55,603 nucleotides of DNA. Origin: an uncultured Desulfobacterium sp. (GTDB lineage: Bacteria > Desulfobacterota > DSM-4660 > Desulfatiglandales > Desulfatiglandaceae). A model generated the notes under the pieces. The model saw only the letters and a list, made by a program, of their open reading frames with translations, had not been told where the DNA came from and made no database searches. A program made the translations under genes and the position numbers. Where the stretch lies: positions 750,533-806,135 of the forward strand of contig LT984855.1 of NCBI GenBank assembly GCA_900258555.1, read 5' to 3'. This document shows positions 1 through 9,126 of this stretch, in pieces. Numbering within the stretch: the stretch's first letter is position 1; the number at the start of each line of letters is the position of its first letter.

Positions 1-65
1 TGAGGAAAATGGCGCTTTTTCTTTGCACTTTTTAGAGACAAATATACATATAACCAATTAATTTA

Positions 66-224
66 TCAAGTAGTTTTTAGTTTATCAGGAGCCCCTACGT
101 ATTCCGACAACGGATAGTCGTCATTTGAAGATGTCTCGACACACCAAGCCCGATAAAGCTCAACAACTTCTGTTGTCTCAACTAAAATTGAATCTACCGC
201 CTCAGCCGCCTCCCGAAATCTCAT
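66..224 (-). CDS. possible small protein or gene fragment (52 aa)
   Basis: The frame encodes 52 residues of ordinary composition (starting MRFREAAEAVDSILVE and ending in a Lys/Thr-rich tail) and stops with TGA. It stays open for about 55 more bases upstream of the ATG without a better start, and no clear Shine-Dalgarno sequence precedes it. I do not recognise a family. It may be a genuine small gene, the tail of a decayed gene, or a chance frame; the opposite strand also has a roughly 40-codon frame here. Only its amino-acid composition argues for it. Confidence 0.22.
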   Translation of the reverse strand: MRFREAAEAVDSILVETTEVVELYRAWCVETSSNDDYPLSEYVGAPDKLKTT

Positions 225-503
225 CGGAAGCAACTGCTGCTGTGGTGAAGACCTTTTAAAATTTATGCCTAATTATCAGCTTGTTAATTTTTTATACCCC
301 CCGAATAGCGAAAGTCGGGGTAGGAGAGTTCTTAGGCGTTGAACTCCCAAAAGGTTATTATTCACATGAAAATGCATCAAGCGACCAATGACCCTCTTAT
401 TGTATACTGAAAATATCAAGGATTGAGGATCTTACCTCGAATCATTCTTGTCCAAAAACGGTTTTTAGATAAGATTTAAATATTGTTGTAGAGTTAAGGT
501 TCT

Positions 504-532
504 CTTCATTTCAAAAACGTCTTGAAATGAAG
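504..532. repeat. perfect 11-bp inverted repeat downstream of pyrC
   Basis: The arms CTTCATTTCAA (504-514) and TTGAAATGAAG (522-532) are perfectly complementary around a 7-nt loop. Neither strand has a T-run directly after the stem, so it is not a textbook intrinsic terminator. It could still end or stabilise the pyrBC message, which stops at 601 and reads toward it. Confidence 0.5.
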
Positions 533-600
533 GGTGTTAAGCTACGCATTGACTAAAAAGCTAAAGGAATCTGTGACAATAATAAGACTGGTTTTTTCTC

Positions 601-1890
601 TCAACCGTTTCTCTGCCAAACGATCTTCCCTCCAATCATTGTAAGATCATTTCTGCCCTTTAGGGGCTTTCCTATGAAAGGGGTATTTTTGCTTTTTGAA
701 TGAATATCCTTTTCCTGGAGGACATATTCATCATCTGAATCAATAATTGCAAGATCTGCAATTGCGCCTTCAAAAAGATGCCCTCCATCTATACCCAGTA
801 TATTAGCTGGATTGCATGACAGCTTTCTTATCGCCTCGGCTAGCTTCAACACACCTTCCCTCACCAGGTTAAGGGTTAAAGGAAGCGCAGTTTCAAGACC
901 TATAATCCCGAATGAGGCCTTGTCAAACTCAAGGTGTTTTTCAAGCATACTGTGGGGGGCGTGGTCCGTTGCAATCACATCAATTACGCCCTCTTTAAGC
1001 CCCCTTTTTATTTCCTCAACGTCTTTTTCCGTCCTCAACGGAGGGTTCATCTTTGTGTTTGTGTCATATCCGATTACAGCGCTGTGATCCAGAGTGAAAT
1101 AATGGGGGGCTGTCTCTGCAGTGACAGGGATATGGTCTTCTTTGGCCCTCCTGATTAAATCAACAGAATTAGCAGTGCTCACGTGGGCTATGTGAACCGG
1201 GCAGCCTGTCAGCCTGGCAAGGGCTATTTCACGATATACCATGATCTCTTCACTGGCAGCAGGAATACCGGCAAGTCCTATCCTTGTGGACACCGCACCT
1301 TCGTGCATTACTCCACCCGTTGAAAGGGCCGTATCTTCAGAATGTGAGATGACCGCCAGACCTTGGAAACTTGCATACTCGAGACAGCGCCTCATTACCT
1401 CGCTGTTAACTACTGGAAACCCATCGTCCGAGACCGCCTTGGCCCCCGCCCTTTTGAGATCACCAAATTCTGTCAGGGTCTCACCCTTCTGCCCCATTGT
1501 TATTGCTGCAACAGGATATATCCTGCAAAGCCCGGCCTTTTTGGCCTGCTCAATGATAAACTCAGTCACTGACCGGCAATCGTTTGGAGGCAGGGTGTTG
1601 GGCATACAGGCCAAGGCGCTGAATCCGCCGGCAACACCGGCCATTGCCCCTGTGGCAATCGTCTCCTTGTACTCATGGCCCGGTTCTCTTAAGTGGACGT
1701 GCATGTCTACAAGACCGGGGACAATCAGCTTTTTTGAAGCATCAATTATCCTGATATTTGACCTCTTCGGATCAAACGAGCCTTGCGGCACGATTTTTTC
1801 GATAACGCCCTTTTCGATAATCAGATCGGCCTTTTTTACAGTCCCCTTTTCCGGGTCAACCACCTCTCCGTTTTTGATTAACGTGGCCAC
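601..1890 (-). CDS. pyrC: dihydroorotase
   Basis: Third step of pyrimidine synthesis: cyclisation of N-carbamoyl-aspartate to dihydroorotate in the cytoplasm. The 429-aa length and motifs fit the type I, Bacillus-like amidohydrolase class: HVH metal ligands at residues 64-66 inside VDMHVHLREPG, then SDDG, ISHSED, HIAHVST and ATDHAPH toward the C-terminus. The start is GTG behind GGAGG about nine bases away, and it overlaps the pyrB stop by one base, so pyrB and pyrC are translationally coupled. In the class that works with a PyrB partner this subunit may be an active enzyme or a structural partner; the intact HVH and ATDHAPH motifs favour an active one. Confidence 0.96.
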   Translation of the reverse strand: MATLIKNGEVVDPEKGTVKKADLIIEKGVIEKIVPQGSFDPKRSNIRIIDASKKLIVPGLVDMHVHLREPGHEYKETIATGAMAGVAGGFSALACMPNTLPPNDCRSVTEFIIEQAKKAGLCRIYPVAAITMGQKGETLTEFGDLKRAGAKAVSDDGFPVVNSEVMRRCLEYASFQGLAVISHSEDTALSTGGVMHEGAVSTRIGLAGIPAASEEIMVYREIALARLTGCPVHIAHVSTANSVDLIRRAKEDHIPVTAETAPHYFTLDHSAVIGYDTNTKMNPPLRTEKDVEEIKRGLKEGVIDVIATDHAPHSMLEKHLEFDKASFGIIGLETALPLTLNLVREGVLKLAEAIRKLSCNPANILGIDGGHLFEGAIADLAIIDSDDEYVLQEKDIHSKSKNTPFIGKPLKGRNDLTMIGGKIVWQRNG

Positions 1891-2816
1891 TATTTGTATC
1901 CTCCAAGCAAGAGATAGAGCACGGCCATACGTACAGCCACCCCGTTTGTCACCTGATCAAGGATGACGGAACAGGGTCCGTCGGCTACCTCTGAAGTTAT
2001 CTCCACCCCTCTATTCATCGGTCCCGGATGCATGACTATCACATCTTTCCTGGCGACCTTTAGAATCTCTTTTGTAAGCCCAAAAAAAGATGAATATTCC
2101 CGTAGACTGGGAAACAGGACATTGCTCTGCCTTTCCAGTTGGAGTCTAAGCATCATTACAACATCCTTGTCCCTTACCGCCTCAGCCGGATCATAAACCA
2201 CCTTGACCCCGAACAAATCGATCCCGGTTGGAATCATTGTCGGGGGACCGGATACTGTAACCTTTGCCCCCATTTTGGTAAGCCCAATGATGTTTGACCT
2301 CGCCACACGGCTATGAGAGATATCCCCGATAATGGCGATCTCAAGTCCGGAGATCCCTCCTTTTTTCTCCCTTATGGTCAACATATCTAAAAGGGCCTGT
2401 GTCGGATGTTCATTTATTCCATCACCTGCGTTTACGACACCCGCGGAAACCTCCTTTGACAGCATATGGGGGGCACCTGTTGAAGGGTGTCTTAAAACAA
2501 TAATATCAGGGTTCATCGCCTGGAGGTTCCTGGCAGTGTCAATAAGGGTTTCTCCCTTTACACTGCTGCTTCCGGATGCGGTCAGACTGAAAGTGTCGGC
2601 ACTTAAGCGTTTTGCGGCAATATCAAAAGAGGTGCGGGTCCTGGTGCTTGGCTCAAAGAAGTAATTGACAACACTCTTGCCCCTCAAGGTTGGGACCTTC
2701 TTTATATCCCTTGCAGAGATCTCTTTTAACGACTCGGCAGTGTCCAGTATGAGCGTAATGTCCTCAATGGACAGATCTCCCATTCCAAGCAGGTCCTTAT
2801 GGATAAATTCACTCAC
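1890..2816 (-). CDS. pyrB: aspartate carbamoyltransferase catalytic subunit
   Basis: Condenses carbamoyl phosphate with aspartate, the committed step of pyrimidine synthesis. Diagnostic motifs are the carbamoyl-phosphate loop [23 protein letters not shown], and [10 protein letters not shown] near the C-terminus. The longer open frame begins at 2894, but the extra 26 codons run straight through a strong terminator hairpin. A GTG at 2816 lies six bases after AAGGAG and gives 307 aa, the usual PyrB length, so I place the start there. No pyrI follows. Expression is probably controlled in the leader by the terminator at 2836-2877. Confidence 0.95.
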   Translation of the reverse strand: MSEFIHKDLLGMGDLSIEDITLILDTAESLKEISARDIKKVPTLRGKSVVNYFFEPSTRTRTSFDIAAKRLSADTFSLTASGSSSVKGETLIDTARNLQAMNPDIIVLRHPSTGAPHMLSKEVSAGVVNAGDGINEHPTQALLDMLTIREKKGGISGLEIAIIGDISHSRVARSNIIGLTKMGAKVTVSGPPTMIPTGIDLFGVKVVYDPAEAVRDKDVVMMLRLQLERQSNVLFPSLREYSSFFGLTKEILKVARKDVIVMHPGPMNRGVEITSEVADGPCSVILDQVTNGVAVRMAVLYLLLGGYK

Positions 2817-2835
2817 CTTACACTCCTTAAAAAAC

Positions 2836-2877
2836 AAAAAAGCCTCCTTGCCGCTAATGCGACAAGGAGGCTTTTTT
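2836..2877 (-). terminator. strong intrinsic terminator in the pyrB leader (candidate attenuator)
   Basis: A 15-bp perfect stem, AAAAAAGCCTCCTTG with its complement, surrounds a 12-nt loop. It ends in a T-run on either strand, so it could terminate in both directions. It ends 20 bases before the pyrB start, directly in front of the Shine-Dalgarno sequence. Its 5' arm contains CCTCCTT, which is also complementary to the real AAGGAG, so an alternative pairing could hide the ribosome site. Confidence 0.8.
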
Positions 2878-2893
2878 GTCTGTCTGATATACA

Positions 2894-2922
2894 ATCATAT
2901 CTTGAACAATTCTTCCTGACTA
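2894..2922 (-). promoter_or_regulatory. candidate pyrBC promoter
   Basis: TAGTCA (2917-2922) and TATGAT (2894-2899) on the minus strand are separated by exactly 17 bases. They lie between the likely rplQ terminator and the pyrB leader hairpin. Transcription would start roughly ten bases before the hairpin, giving a very short leader. The call rests on hexamer similarity and position only. Confidence 0.35.
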
Positions 2923-2933
2923 TAGATTCCCCT

Positions 2934-2962
2934 AAAAAACAAACACCAGCAGAATGTGCCGG
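2934..2962 (-). terminator. probable rplQ transcript terminator
   Basis: On the minus strand a 6-bp stem CCGGCA/TGCTGG (one G-U pair) with a 5-nt loop is followed by a T-rich tract, TGTTTGTTTTTT. It sits about 15 bases past the rplQ stop and would end the long ribosomal transcript before the pyr promoter. The stem is short, so termination may be partial. Confidence 0.42.
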
Positions 2963-2976
2963 AAGCTTTTTTCATG

Positions 2977-3633
2977 TTAGGGCATTTTTTCTGTAGACTC
3001 GCTCCCTCCAGCTTTTTCCTTGACATCCCCATCCGCAGTTTGTAAATCCGCAGAATTTTGGTCCTCATTATCTACAACCGCCTCGTCTTTGGCTTCAATA
3101 GTATCCCCTGCCTTGGCTTCTTCATCAGAGGAGGCCTCTTTTGTTTCTTCGCTCACGGCGGCAAGCTCATGGGTTTCAGGGGCGCTTTCTTCTGCTTTCT
3201 CTTGAACCGCAACGACCGGGGCCTGATCCGCCGTCTTTGGCGCCTTGGGCTTCTTCTTGACAGGTCTCTTTTCCGCCTCTACAGATACCAACTGAACAAT
3301 AGAAACCGGCGCACCATCTCCCTTACGGATACCCTTTTTTACGATCCTTACATAACCGCCCTGTCTGTCAAGATAACCGCCCTTCAGCTCATCGAACAAT
3401 TTATTTGCAACGTCTTTTTCCTGTAAATATGCCAGGGCCTGCCGCCTTGCATGTAGATCTCCCCTCTTGGCAAGGGTAATCATCTTTTCAGTCAATGGTC
3501 TGACAGACTTTGCCTTTGCATCAGTTGTTACTATCTGCCCATGCTTTAACAGGGAAGTCACAAGGTTTCTCAGCAGCGCCTTCCTGTGACTTGAATTGCG
3601 ACTGAGGTGCTTCCACGCTTTCCTATGCCTCAT
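2977..3633 (-). CDS. rplQ: 50S ribosomal protein L17 with long acidic tail
   Basis: The first ~120 residues are canonical L17 (start [10 protein letters not shown], then [10 protein letters not shown] and [10 protein letters not shown]). The protein continues for about 100 further residues rich in Glu, Ala, Asp and Lys, making 218 aa against a usual ~120. The tail is low-complexity, probably disordered, and has no domain I recognise. L17 sits near the peptide exit tunnel, so the tail could reach the ribosome surface. The start overlaps the end of rpoA by 11 bases, the usual coupling at the end of the alpha operon. Confidence 0.96.
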   Translation of the reverse strand: MRHRKAWKHLSRNSSHRKALLRNLVTSLLKHGQIVTTDAKAKSVRPLTEKMITLAKRGDLHARRQALAYLQEKDVANKLFDELKGGYLDRQGGYVRIVKKGIRKGDGAPVSIVQLVSVEAEKRPVKKKPKAPKTADQAPVVAVQEKAEESAPETHELAAVSEETKEASSDEEAKAGDTIEAKDEAVVDNEDQNSADLQTADGDVKEKAGGSESTEKMP

Positions 3634-4663
3634 TATCCGTATCCTCTTCTATCTCTTCACCTTCATCCGAACTGTCGGCAGGAGGGAAGTTATCCAGTTT
3701 CATCCCCAGAGAAAGCCCCATCTCCTCAAGGATGGCCTTGATCTCGTTAAGAGACTTTCTTCCAAAATTCTTAGTCTTTAACATCTCGGACTCGGTCTTC
3801 TGAACCAACTCTCCAATCAGTGTAATATTTGCATTCTTCAAACAATTTGATGACCGCACCGACAGTTCCAGCTCTGAAACAGACCTGAACAGATTTTCGT
3901 TCAGCTTCTCTTCCCTTGCCTCTTCTTCCTCTTCAACCGGTTCGGGTTCCTCATCGAAGTTGATGAAGGGATTCATGTGTTCTTTTAAAATCTTGGCTGC
4001 AAACGCCACTGCGTCCTCCGGAGTGACACTGCTGTCTGTCCACACCTCAAGGGTCAGCCTGTCATAGTCGGTTACTTGCCCGACCCTGGCGTTGGTAACC
4101 ATATAGTTCACCTTTTCGATCGGTGAGAATATGGCATCCAGAGCAATAGTGCCGATCGGCTGATCTTTGGCCTTATTCCTCTCAGCAGGCACATAGCCTT
4201 TACCGGCCTTAACAACCATTTCCATATCGAGCAAAGCTCCCTTGTTAAGGGTGGCAATGTGCAAATCAGGGTTTAGGACCTCGATAAGGCCATGGGTTTC
4301 TATGTCCCCCGCCATGGCCTCTCCTTCGCCTTCTTTTTTCAAAAATACTACAGCCTCATCCACATCAATGAGCCTCAGTTTAACCTCTTTTAAGTTCAAG
4401 CAGATATCAGTAACATCATCAAGCACACCAGGGATTGTGGAAAACTCGTGGGCAACCCCGTCAAACTTGACCGATACTATCGCCGCCCCCTGGAGTGACG
4501 ATAACAGTATCCTTCTCAGGGCATTGCCTATTGTAATGCCAAAACCCCTTTCGAGCGGCTCACAAATGAATTTTCCGTATGACTTGGTCTGGCTATCTTG
4601 GCTGATCTCGATCCGTTTTGGCCTGATTAGTTCACGCCAATTCTTGCTCTTTAAGTCTACCAA
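3623..4663 (-). CDS. rpoA: RNA polymerase alpha subunit
   Basis: Dimerisation platform of RNA polymerase and contact point for activators and UP elements. The N-terminal domain covers about residues 1-230 ([17 protein letters not shown]). A very acidic linker with repeated Glu follows at about 233-255. The helix-hairpin-helix C-terminal domain ([23 protein letters not shown]) is next, and the protein ends in a second acidic tail. At 346 aa it is slightly longer than the typical ~330. It starts with TTG six bases after GAGGAGG. It is flanked by rpsD and rplQ as expected. Confidence 0.97.
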   Translation of the reverse strand: MVDLKSKNWRELIRPKRIEISQDSQTKSYGKFICEPLERGFGITIGNALRRILLSSLQGAAIVSVKFDGVAHEFSTIPGVLDDVTDICLNLKEVKLRLIDVDEAVVFLKKEGEGEAMAGDIETHGLIEVLNPDLHIATLNKGALLDMEMVVKAGKGYVPAERNKAKDQPIGTIALDAIFSPIEKVNYMVTNARVGQVTDYDRLTLEVWTDSSVTPEDAVAFAAKILKEHMNPFINFDEEPEPVEEEEEAREEKLNENLFRSVSELELSVRSSNCLKNANITLIGELVQKTESEMLKTKNFGRKSLNEIKAILEEMGLSLGMKLDNFPPADSSDEGEEIEEDTDNEA

Positions 4664-4708
4664 AAAGGCCTCCTCATAATAATAAAGGATTTATGTTTGG
4701 TGTACCGC

Positions 4709-5338
4709 CTATTTTGAATACAGCTCAACGATGAGTTGTTCATGTATCGGTATGGTCAGCTCTTGCCTGTTGGGAAGTGCGACCAACGTCCCCACAAATT
4801 TTTCCTTGTCCACCTCGATCCAGGTTGGGATGCCCCTTCTGACTACAGTTTCCATGGCCTCCACAATCGCAGGAACTTTACGACTGGCCTCTCTTATCTC
4901 AACCTTGTCACCGGATTTCATCTTATAAGAGGGGATATTCACCTTAATGCCGTTAACCAGGAAGTGGTTATGTCTGACCAACTGTCTTGCCTGAGTTCTT
5001 GAGCTTGCAAAACCCATCCTGTATACAGTGTTGTCAAGTCGAGATTCAAGTAAGACCAAAAGGTTTGTACCGGTTATACCCTTCTGTCTCTCGGCCTGGT
5101 AATAGTACCCTCTAAACTGCTTCTCAAGGATACCATATATCCTTTTTACCTTTTGCTTTTCTCTAAGCTGAATCTTGTAATCAGAATATTTCGCCCCACG
5201 CCTTTGTCCATGTTGCCCTGGCCCATAAGCCCTGCGCTCAAACGCGCACTTGCCGCCATAGCAACGGTCTCCCTTTAAAAACAACCTCAGGTTCTCCCGC
5301 CGGCATAACCTGCATGATGACCCGGTATATCTGGCCAA
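4709..5338 (-). CDS. rpsD: 30S ribosomal protein S4
   Basis: Primary 16S rRNA binder that nucleates 30S assembly. Four cysteines (9, 12, 26, 31) give the zinc-binding form of S4, and the S4 RNA-binding domain ([26 protein letters not shown]) follows. I start it at TTG 5338, five to seven bases after GAGGAGGTG. This gives 209 aa and the family's ARYTG start; the six extra upstream codons would include the Shine-Dalgarno itself. S4 commonly represses its own alpha operon, but I did not identify the binding structure. Confidence 0.96.
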   Translation of the reverse strand: MARYTGSSCRLCRRENLRLFLKGDRCYGGKCAFERRAYGPGQHGQRRGAKYSDYKIQLREKQKVKRIYGILEKQFRGYYYQAERQKGITGTNLLVLLESRLDNTVYRMGFASSRTQARQLVRHNHFLVNGIKVNIPSYKMKSGDKVEIREASRKVPAIVEAMETVVRRGIPTWIEVDKEKFVGTLVALPNRQELTIPIHEQLIVELYSK

Positions 5339-5395
5339 ACTACACCTCCTCAACAATGTAATAATAATTTAGACTTCTGTACGAATTAGGCGTTA

Positions 5396-5791
5396 TTACA
5401 CCCTTCGCCTCTTAGGAGGACGGCATCCGTTGTGTGGTATCGGAGTAACATCCCTTATCATCGTCACAGTAAAACCATCTACCTGAAGCGCACGGAGTGC
5501 CGCTTCTCTTCCGACACCAGGCCCCTTTACCCTCACCTCGGCAACTCTCATACCATGCTCCATTGCCTGAGTTATTGCGGCTCGCCCGGCGAGCTGGGCG
5601 GCAAAGGGCGTGCTCTTTCGGGAACCCTTAAAACCAACTGCCCCGGCGCTTGACTGAGATACAACATTACCTGCGGTATCAGTAACAGTTACAATGGTGT
5701 TATTAAATGTGGATTGTATATGGACAATACCATTTGGGACATTCTTTTTCTCTTTTTTGGTCCGGATCTTTTTCTTTGCGTTTTTTGCCAT
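5396..5791 (-). CDS. rpsK: 30S ribosomal protein S11
   Basis: S11 lines the platform of the 30S subunit near the mRNA exit. The 131-aa protein has the standard [18 protein letters not shown] core and the basic C-terminus [10 protein letters not shown]. The ATG start and the position between rpsM and rpsD are normal for the alpha operon. Confidence 0.97.
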   Translation of the reverse strand: MAKNAKKKIRTKKEKKNVPNGIVHIQSTFNNTIVTVTDTAGNVVSQSSAGAVGFKGSRKSTPFAAQLAGRAAITQAMEHGMRVAEVRVKGPGVGREAALRALQVDGFTVTMIRDVTPIPHNGCRPPKRRRV

Positions 5792-5808
5792 CCTATTCCC
5801 TCAGGCTC

Positions 5809-6180
5809 CTATTTCTTTTTCTTGCCCACGACACCCCTTCGTGGCCCTTTTCTTGTCCTGGCATTTGTGCTGGTCCTTTGCCCCCTGACCGGCAGACCCT
5901 TTCTGTGTCTCAGTCCGCGGTATGCGCCTAAGTCCATAAGCCTTTTGATGTTCATGGAAATATCGCGCCTGAGATCACCCTCGACTTTATGATTTTCATC
6001 AATAATCTTTCGGATGCTGGTAATCTGATCAGCAGAAATGTCATCTGACTTGGCATCCCAGTCTATCCCAGCCTCAGTAAGTATTTTTTGTGAGGTAGGT
6101 CTGCCTATACCATAGATATAGGTCAGAGCGATCTCCATTCTTTTTCCTCTTGGTAAATCAACGCCCGCAATTCTAGCCAA
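5809..6180 (-). CDS. rpsM: 30S ribosomal protein S13
   Basis: Head protein of the 30S subunit that makes bridges to the 50S. The 123 aa carry [13 protein letters not shown] at the N-terminus, the YGIGR helix-two-turn-helix region and the [14 protein letters not shown] tail. The start codon is TTG, seven bases after GAGGAG; no in-frame ATG gives the family N-terminus. Confidence 0.97.
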   Translation of the reverse strand: MARIAGVDLPRGKRMEIALTYIYGIGRPTSQKILTEAGIDWDAKSDDISADQITSIRKIIDENHKVEGDLRRDISMNIKRLMDLGAYRGLRHRKGLPVRGQRTSTNARTRKGPRRGVVGKKKK

Positions 6181-6217
6181 TCTCTAACTCCTCTATTCTT
6201 AGCGACGCTAGTTAAAA

Positions 6218-6331
6218 TTACCCTTGTCTCTGTTTGTGCCGAGGGTTTTCGCAAATTACGCGTATCACGCCTTTACGCCTGATCACCTTGCATTTGTTAC
6301 AAATTTTTTTTACCGATGATCGAACTTTCAT
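6218..6331 (-). CDS. rpmJ: 50S ribosomal protein L36
   Basis: A 37-codon frame encoding [20 protein letters not shown] and a [17 protein letters not shown] tail. Cys11, Cys14, Cys27 and His32 form the CCCH zinc ribbon of the zinc-binding (C+) form of L36. It lies between infA and rpsM, its standard location. Confidence 0.96.
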   Translation of the reverse strand: MKVRSSVKKICNKCKVIRRKGVIRVICENPRHKQRQG

Positions 6332-6354
6332 TATTACAATGACCTCCGAAAAAA

Positions 6355-6576
6355 CTATTCCTTGCTTCTGTAAACAATCCGGCCCCGGTTCAAATCATAT
6401 GGGGATAGCTCCACCGTAACCTTATCACCTCGGAGGATCTTTATAAAATGCTGCCGCATCTTTCCGGAAATGTGCGCCAGGATCCTGTGTCCATTCTCCA
6501 GTTCGACCCTGAACATGGTGTTTGGCAATACCTCAACAACAACACCATCCACTGAAATTACATCTTCCTTACCCAT
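6355..6576 (-). CDS. infA: translation initiation factor IF-1
   Basis: Single S1/OB-fold protein that blocks the A site during initiation. The 73 aa match the family's length and landmarks ([47 protein letters not shown]). The gene follows secY by nine bases; in many bacteria adk and map lie between them and both are absent here. Confidence 0.97.
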   Translation of the reverse strand: MGKEDVISVDGVVVEVLPNTMFRVELENGHRILAHISGKMRQHFIKILRGDKVTVELSPYDLNRGRIVYRSKE

Positions 6577-6585
6577 AAAGTAATG

Positions 6586-7890
6586 TTATCTCTTTTTTCC
6601 GAAACCCTTTTTCATGAAACTTTCATAATGCCGGGTCAACAAATGAGACTCTATCTGCCTGGTGGTATCCATAGCAACACCGACCACAATCAAAAGAGAT
6701 GTTCCACCAAAATAAAACGGCAAATGCAATTTATAGATAAAAATCTCGGGCAAGATACAAATTGCCGAGATGTATATAGCACCGGCGAATGTCAATCTTG
6801 CCAAAACCTTATCAATGTATTCGGCTGTATTCTTACCCGGCCTGATGCCTGGGATAAAACCTCCAGATCTCTTCATGTTGTCGGCAACATCTACGGGGCT
6901 GAAATGCACCGCGGTGTAAAAATAGGAAAAGAAGAATATAAAGCCGACATATATAACGGCATGCACAATGCTGCCGGGGTTAAGAGAATTAGCAAAGGCT
7001 TGCAGCCATGGGATTGCAATGAAATTTGCTATAGTCGCTGGAAACATAATTATGGAAGATGCAAAGATCGGGGGTATAACACCGGCAGTGTTTATCTTTA
7101 ATGGCAGATGAGTGCTTTGCCCCCCGTACATCTTTCGGCCCACCATCCTCTTTGCATATTGTACCGGGATCCTCCTCTGACCCCTTTCAATAAATACAAT
7201 TGCACCTACTACAGCAAGCATAATAGCTACAATCAATATAATGAAAAAAACTGAGACCTCGCCCGTGCCAATTAATCTGAAGGTATTTGCTACTGCAACG
7301 GGAAACCCTGCTACTATACCGGAAAAAATTATCAGTGAAATTCCATTTCCAATGCCCTTTTCCGTAATCTGCTCCCCCAGCCACATCAAAAAACAGGTCC
7401 CAGCGCACAATGTAATCATTGTAATGGCCCTAAAGCCCATTCCGCCGGCAGGCACCACCATTACCCCGCCCGGGCTAGTCATGTTCTCCAGGCCCACAGC
7501 AATGCCAAAACCTTGAATCATGCTCAAGATGACAGTACCGTAACGTGTATACTGGATGATTTTTTTTCTGCCCTGCTCCCCTTCCTTTTTCAACCTTTCA
7601 AGATAAGGGACCACAACAGACATCAACTCCAATATAATGGAAGCGCTTATGTAAGGCATAATTCCCAGGGCCACGACAGAAAGGGATCTTAGAGCGCCGC
7701 CTGAAAACATATCAAAGAGGCCGAAAAGTGAGCCCTTTTGTGCATCAAAAAATGCCGATAGAGCAGCACCATCAACACCTGGGGTGGGGACATGACACCC
7801 TATCCTGTATACAGCAAGCATCATCAAGGTAAAAAGCACCTTCTTTCTTAGCTCAGGAACCCTTGGTATATTTTCAAAGCCGCCGATCAA
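6586..7890 (-). CDS. secY: preprotein translocase subunit SecY
   Basis: Channel-forming subunit of the Sec translocon in the inner membrane. The 434 aa contain the expected series of about ten hydrophobic segments, and conserved spots include GVDGAALSAFF (plug region), GIGNGISLIIF and RIPVQYAKRM. The start is TTG, seven bases after AGGTG. It is the last gene of the spc operon; SecE, its partner, is encoded at 31234-31581. Confidence 0.97.
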   Translation of the reverse strand: MIGGFENIPRVPELRKKVLFTLMMLAVYRIGCHVPTPGVDGAALSAFFDAQKGSLFGLFDMFSGGALRSLSVVALGIMPYISASIILELMSVVVPYLERLKKEGEQGRKKIIQYTRYGTVILSMIQGFGIAVGLENMTSPGGVMVVPAGGMGFRAITMITLCAGTCFLMWLGEQITEKGIGNGISLIIFSGIVAGFPVAVANTFRLIGTGEVSVFFIILIVAIMLAVVGAIVFIERGQRRIPVQYAKRMVGRKMYGGQSTHLPLKINTAGVIPPIFASSIIMFPATIANFIAIPWLQAFANSLNPGSIVHAVIYVGFIFFFSYFYTAVHFSPVDVADNMKRSGGFIPGIRPGKNTAEYIDKVLARLTFAGAIYISAICILPEIFIYKLHLPFYFGGTSLLIVVGVAMDTTRQIESHLLTRHYESFMKKGFGKKR

Positions 7891-7912
7891 TTCTTTGCAC
7901 CTATTGCGATGT

Positions 7913-8353
7913 TTAAATGATCTCTACCTTGCCGCCGGCAGACTCTATCTTTTCCTTGGCGGCCCGGCTGACCTTGTGAACCTTAATAAACAGGGGATGA
8001 GAAATATCCCCATCACCTAACAGCTTAATGCCGTCTTTAAGCTTACTGAATAATCCGGCATTCTTCATTGCCTCTATATCCAGAATAGCGTTTGCCTCAA
8101 AACCTGCAAGATCGCTGATATTGACAGCATTGTATTCTTTTTTGAATATATTGGTAAATCCACGTTTAGGCAGACGCCTGTGTAGAGGCATCTGACCCCC
8201 CTCAAACCCGACGCGGGTCCCGCCTCCTGAACGTGATCTCTGGCCCTTATGGCCACGGCAGGCTGTTCCACCGTGCCCGGAACCCTGACCTCTGCCGACT
8301 CGCTTTCTTTTTTTTCTAGCCCCCCTCGCGGGTGAAAGTTCATGAATTTTCAT
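7913..8353 (-). CDS. rplO: 50S ribosomal protein L15
   Basis: The 146 aa begin MKIHELSPARGARKKRKRVG and contain the Gly/Arg-rich SGHGGTACRGHKGQRSRSGG stretch that threads into 23S rRNA. The C-terminal globular half is normal in length. It is followed by secY after 22 bases and preceded by rpmD, as in standard spc operons. Confidence 0.97.
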   Translation of the reverse strand: MKIHELSPARGARKKRKRVGRGQGSGHGGTACRGHKGQRSRSGGGTRVGFEGGQMPLHRRLPKRGFTNIFKKEYNAVNISDLAGFEANAILDIEAMKNAGLFSKLKDGIKLLGDGDISHPLFIKVHKVSRAAKEKIESAGGKVEII

Positions 8354-8368
8354 GTCCGTTTTCCTAAA

Positions 8369-8551
8369 TCAGACGTCTGCCAGTTTTACAAGGGAGGAGA
8401 CTTTGACGATCATCCCCCTTATGGCGGCCGTATTTTCCAGTTCTACCGTTTTATTTAATTTTGTGAGTCCCAAGCCTCTTAGGACCTGGCCGATTTTTTT
8501 ATCCCTGCCTATTGGGCTCTTTACAAGGGTCACCTTAATCTTATCAGACAT
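8369..8551 (-). CDS. rpmD: 50S ribosomal protein L30
   Basis: A 60-aa protein of the bacterial short L30 type: KVTLVKSPIGRDKKIGQVLR, then LGLTKLNKTVELENT. ATG start. It sits between rpsE and rplO. Confidence 0.96.
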   Translation of the reverse strand: MSDKIKVTLVKSPIGRDKKIGQVLRGLGLTKLNKTVELENTAAIRGMIVKVSSLVKLADV

Positions 8552-8572
8552 GACTATATATCTTCCGTTTAT

Positions 8573-9070
8573 TTAACTGAGAACCTCTTCGATTGTCTTG
8601 CCTCTGCGCCGCGCGATTTCATCAGGGCTGAGTAAAGACCTTAAACCTGTAATTGTCGCCTTCACAAGATTATGGGGATTATGTGAACCAAGACACTTAG
8701 TAAGTATGTTCTGGATGCCAGCCGCTTCCAGGACAGCACGCACGGCGCCGCCCGCAATCAGTCCTGTACCAGGGCCTGCCGGCTTCAAAAGCACAGAACC
8801 TGATCCAGAATTCCCTACTACCTTATAGGGGATTGAGGTTTGATTAATATGCACATATTGCATATCCCTCTTGGCCTTGTCTATGCCCTTGCGGATCGCC
8901 TCAGGGACCTGATTGGCCTTCCCCAGTCCACAGCCGACGGTTCCCTTTCCGTCACCAACAACAACGATGGCGCTGAATCTGAATTTTCTTCCACCCTTTA
9001 CAACCTTCGCCACCCTATTTATGTGGACAACCTTCTCTATAAGCTGGACTTCTTCCTCTTCTTTGAACAA
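8573..9070 (-). CDS. rpsE: 30S ribosomal protein S5
   Basis: S5 contributes to decoding accuracy and mRNA unwinding. The 165 aa carry the double-stranded RNA-binding domain ([19 protein letters not shown]) and the C-terminal domain with [13 protein letters not shown] and [12 protein letters not shown]. Two TTG codons could start the frame. I choose 9070 because it is eight bases from GGGGA, whereas 9076 is only two bases away. Confidence 0.95.
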   Translation of the reverse strand: MFKEEEEVQLIEKVVHINRVAKVVKGGRKFRFSAIVVVGDGKGTVGCGLGKANQVPEAIRKGIDKAKRDMQYVHINQTSIPYKVVGNSGSGSVLLKPAGPGTGLIAGGAVRAVLEAAGIQNILTKCLGSHNPHNLVKATITGLRSLLSPDEIARRRGKTIEEVLS

Positions 9071-9126
9071 TACCAATCTCCCCTAAATTTAAAGCATATT
9101 GCCTTTTACCCGTCGAAACCCCTGCA

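Larger units (their letters stand above)
1..600. other. AT-rich gene-poor left edge
   Basis: I see no convincing full-length gene in this stretch. It holds one short minus-strand open frame (listed separately), a CCCCGA/TCGGGG hairpin at 299-320 and a perfect 11-bp inverted repeat at 504-532. The base composition is clearly more AT-rich than the neighbouring pyr genes. It lies immediately 3' of pyrC, so part of it is probably the end of that transcript. Confidence 0.6.

Noticed and set aside
1890-2894. Longer pyrB start at 2894
   Set aside because: The extra residues would be translated from a terminator hairpin; GTG at 2816 has the ribosome site and gives normal length.
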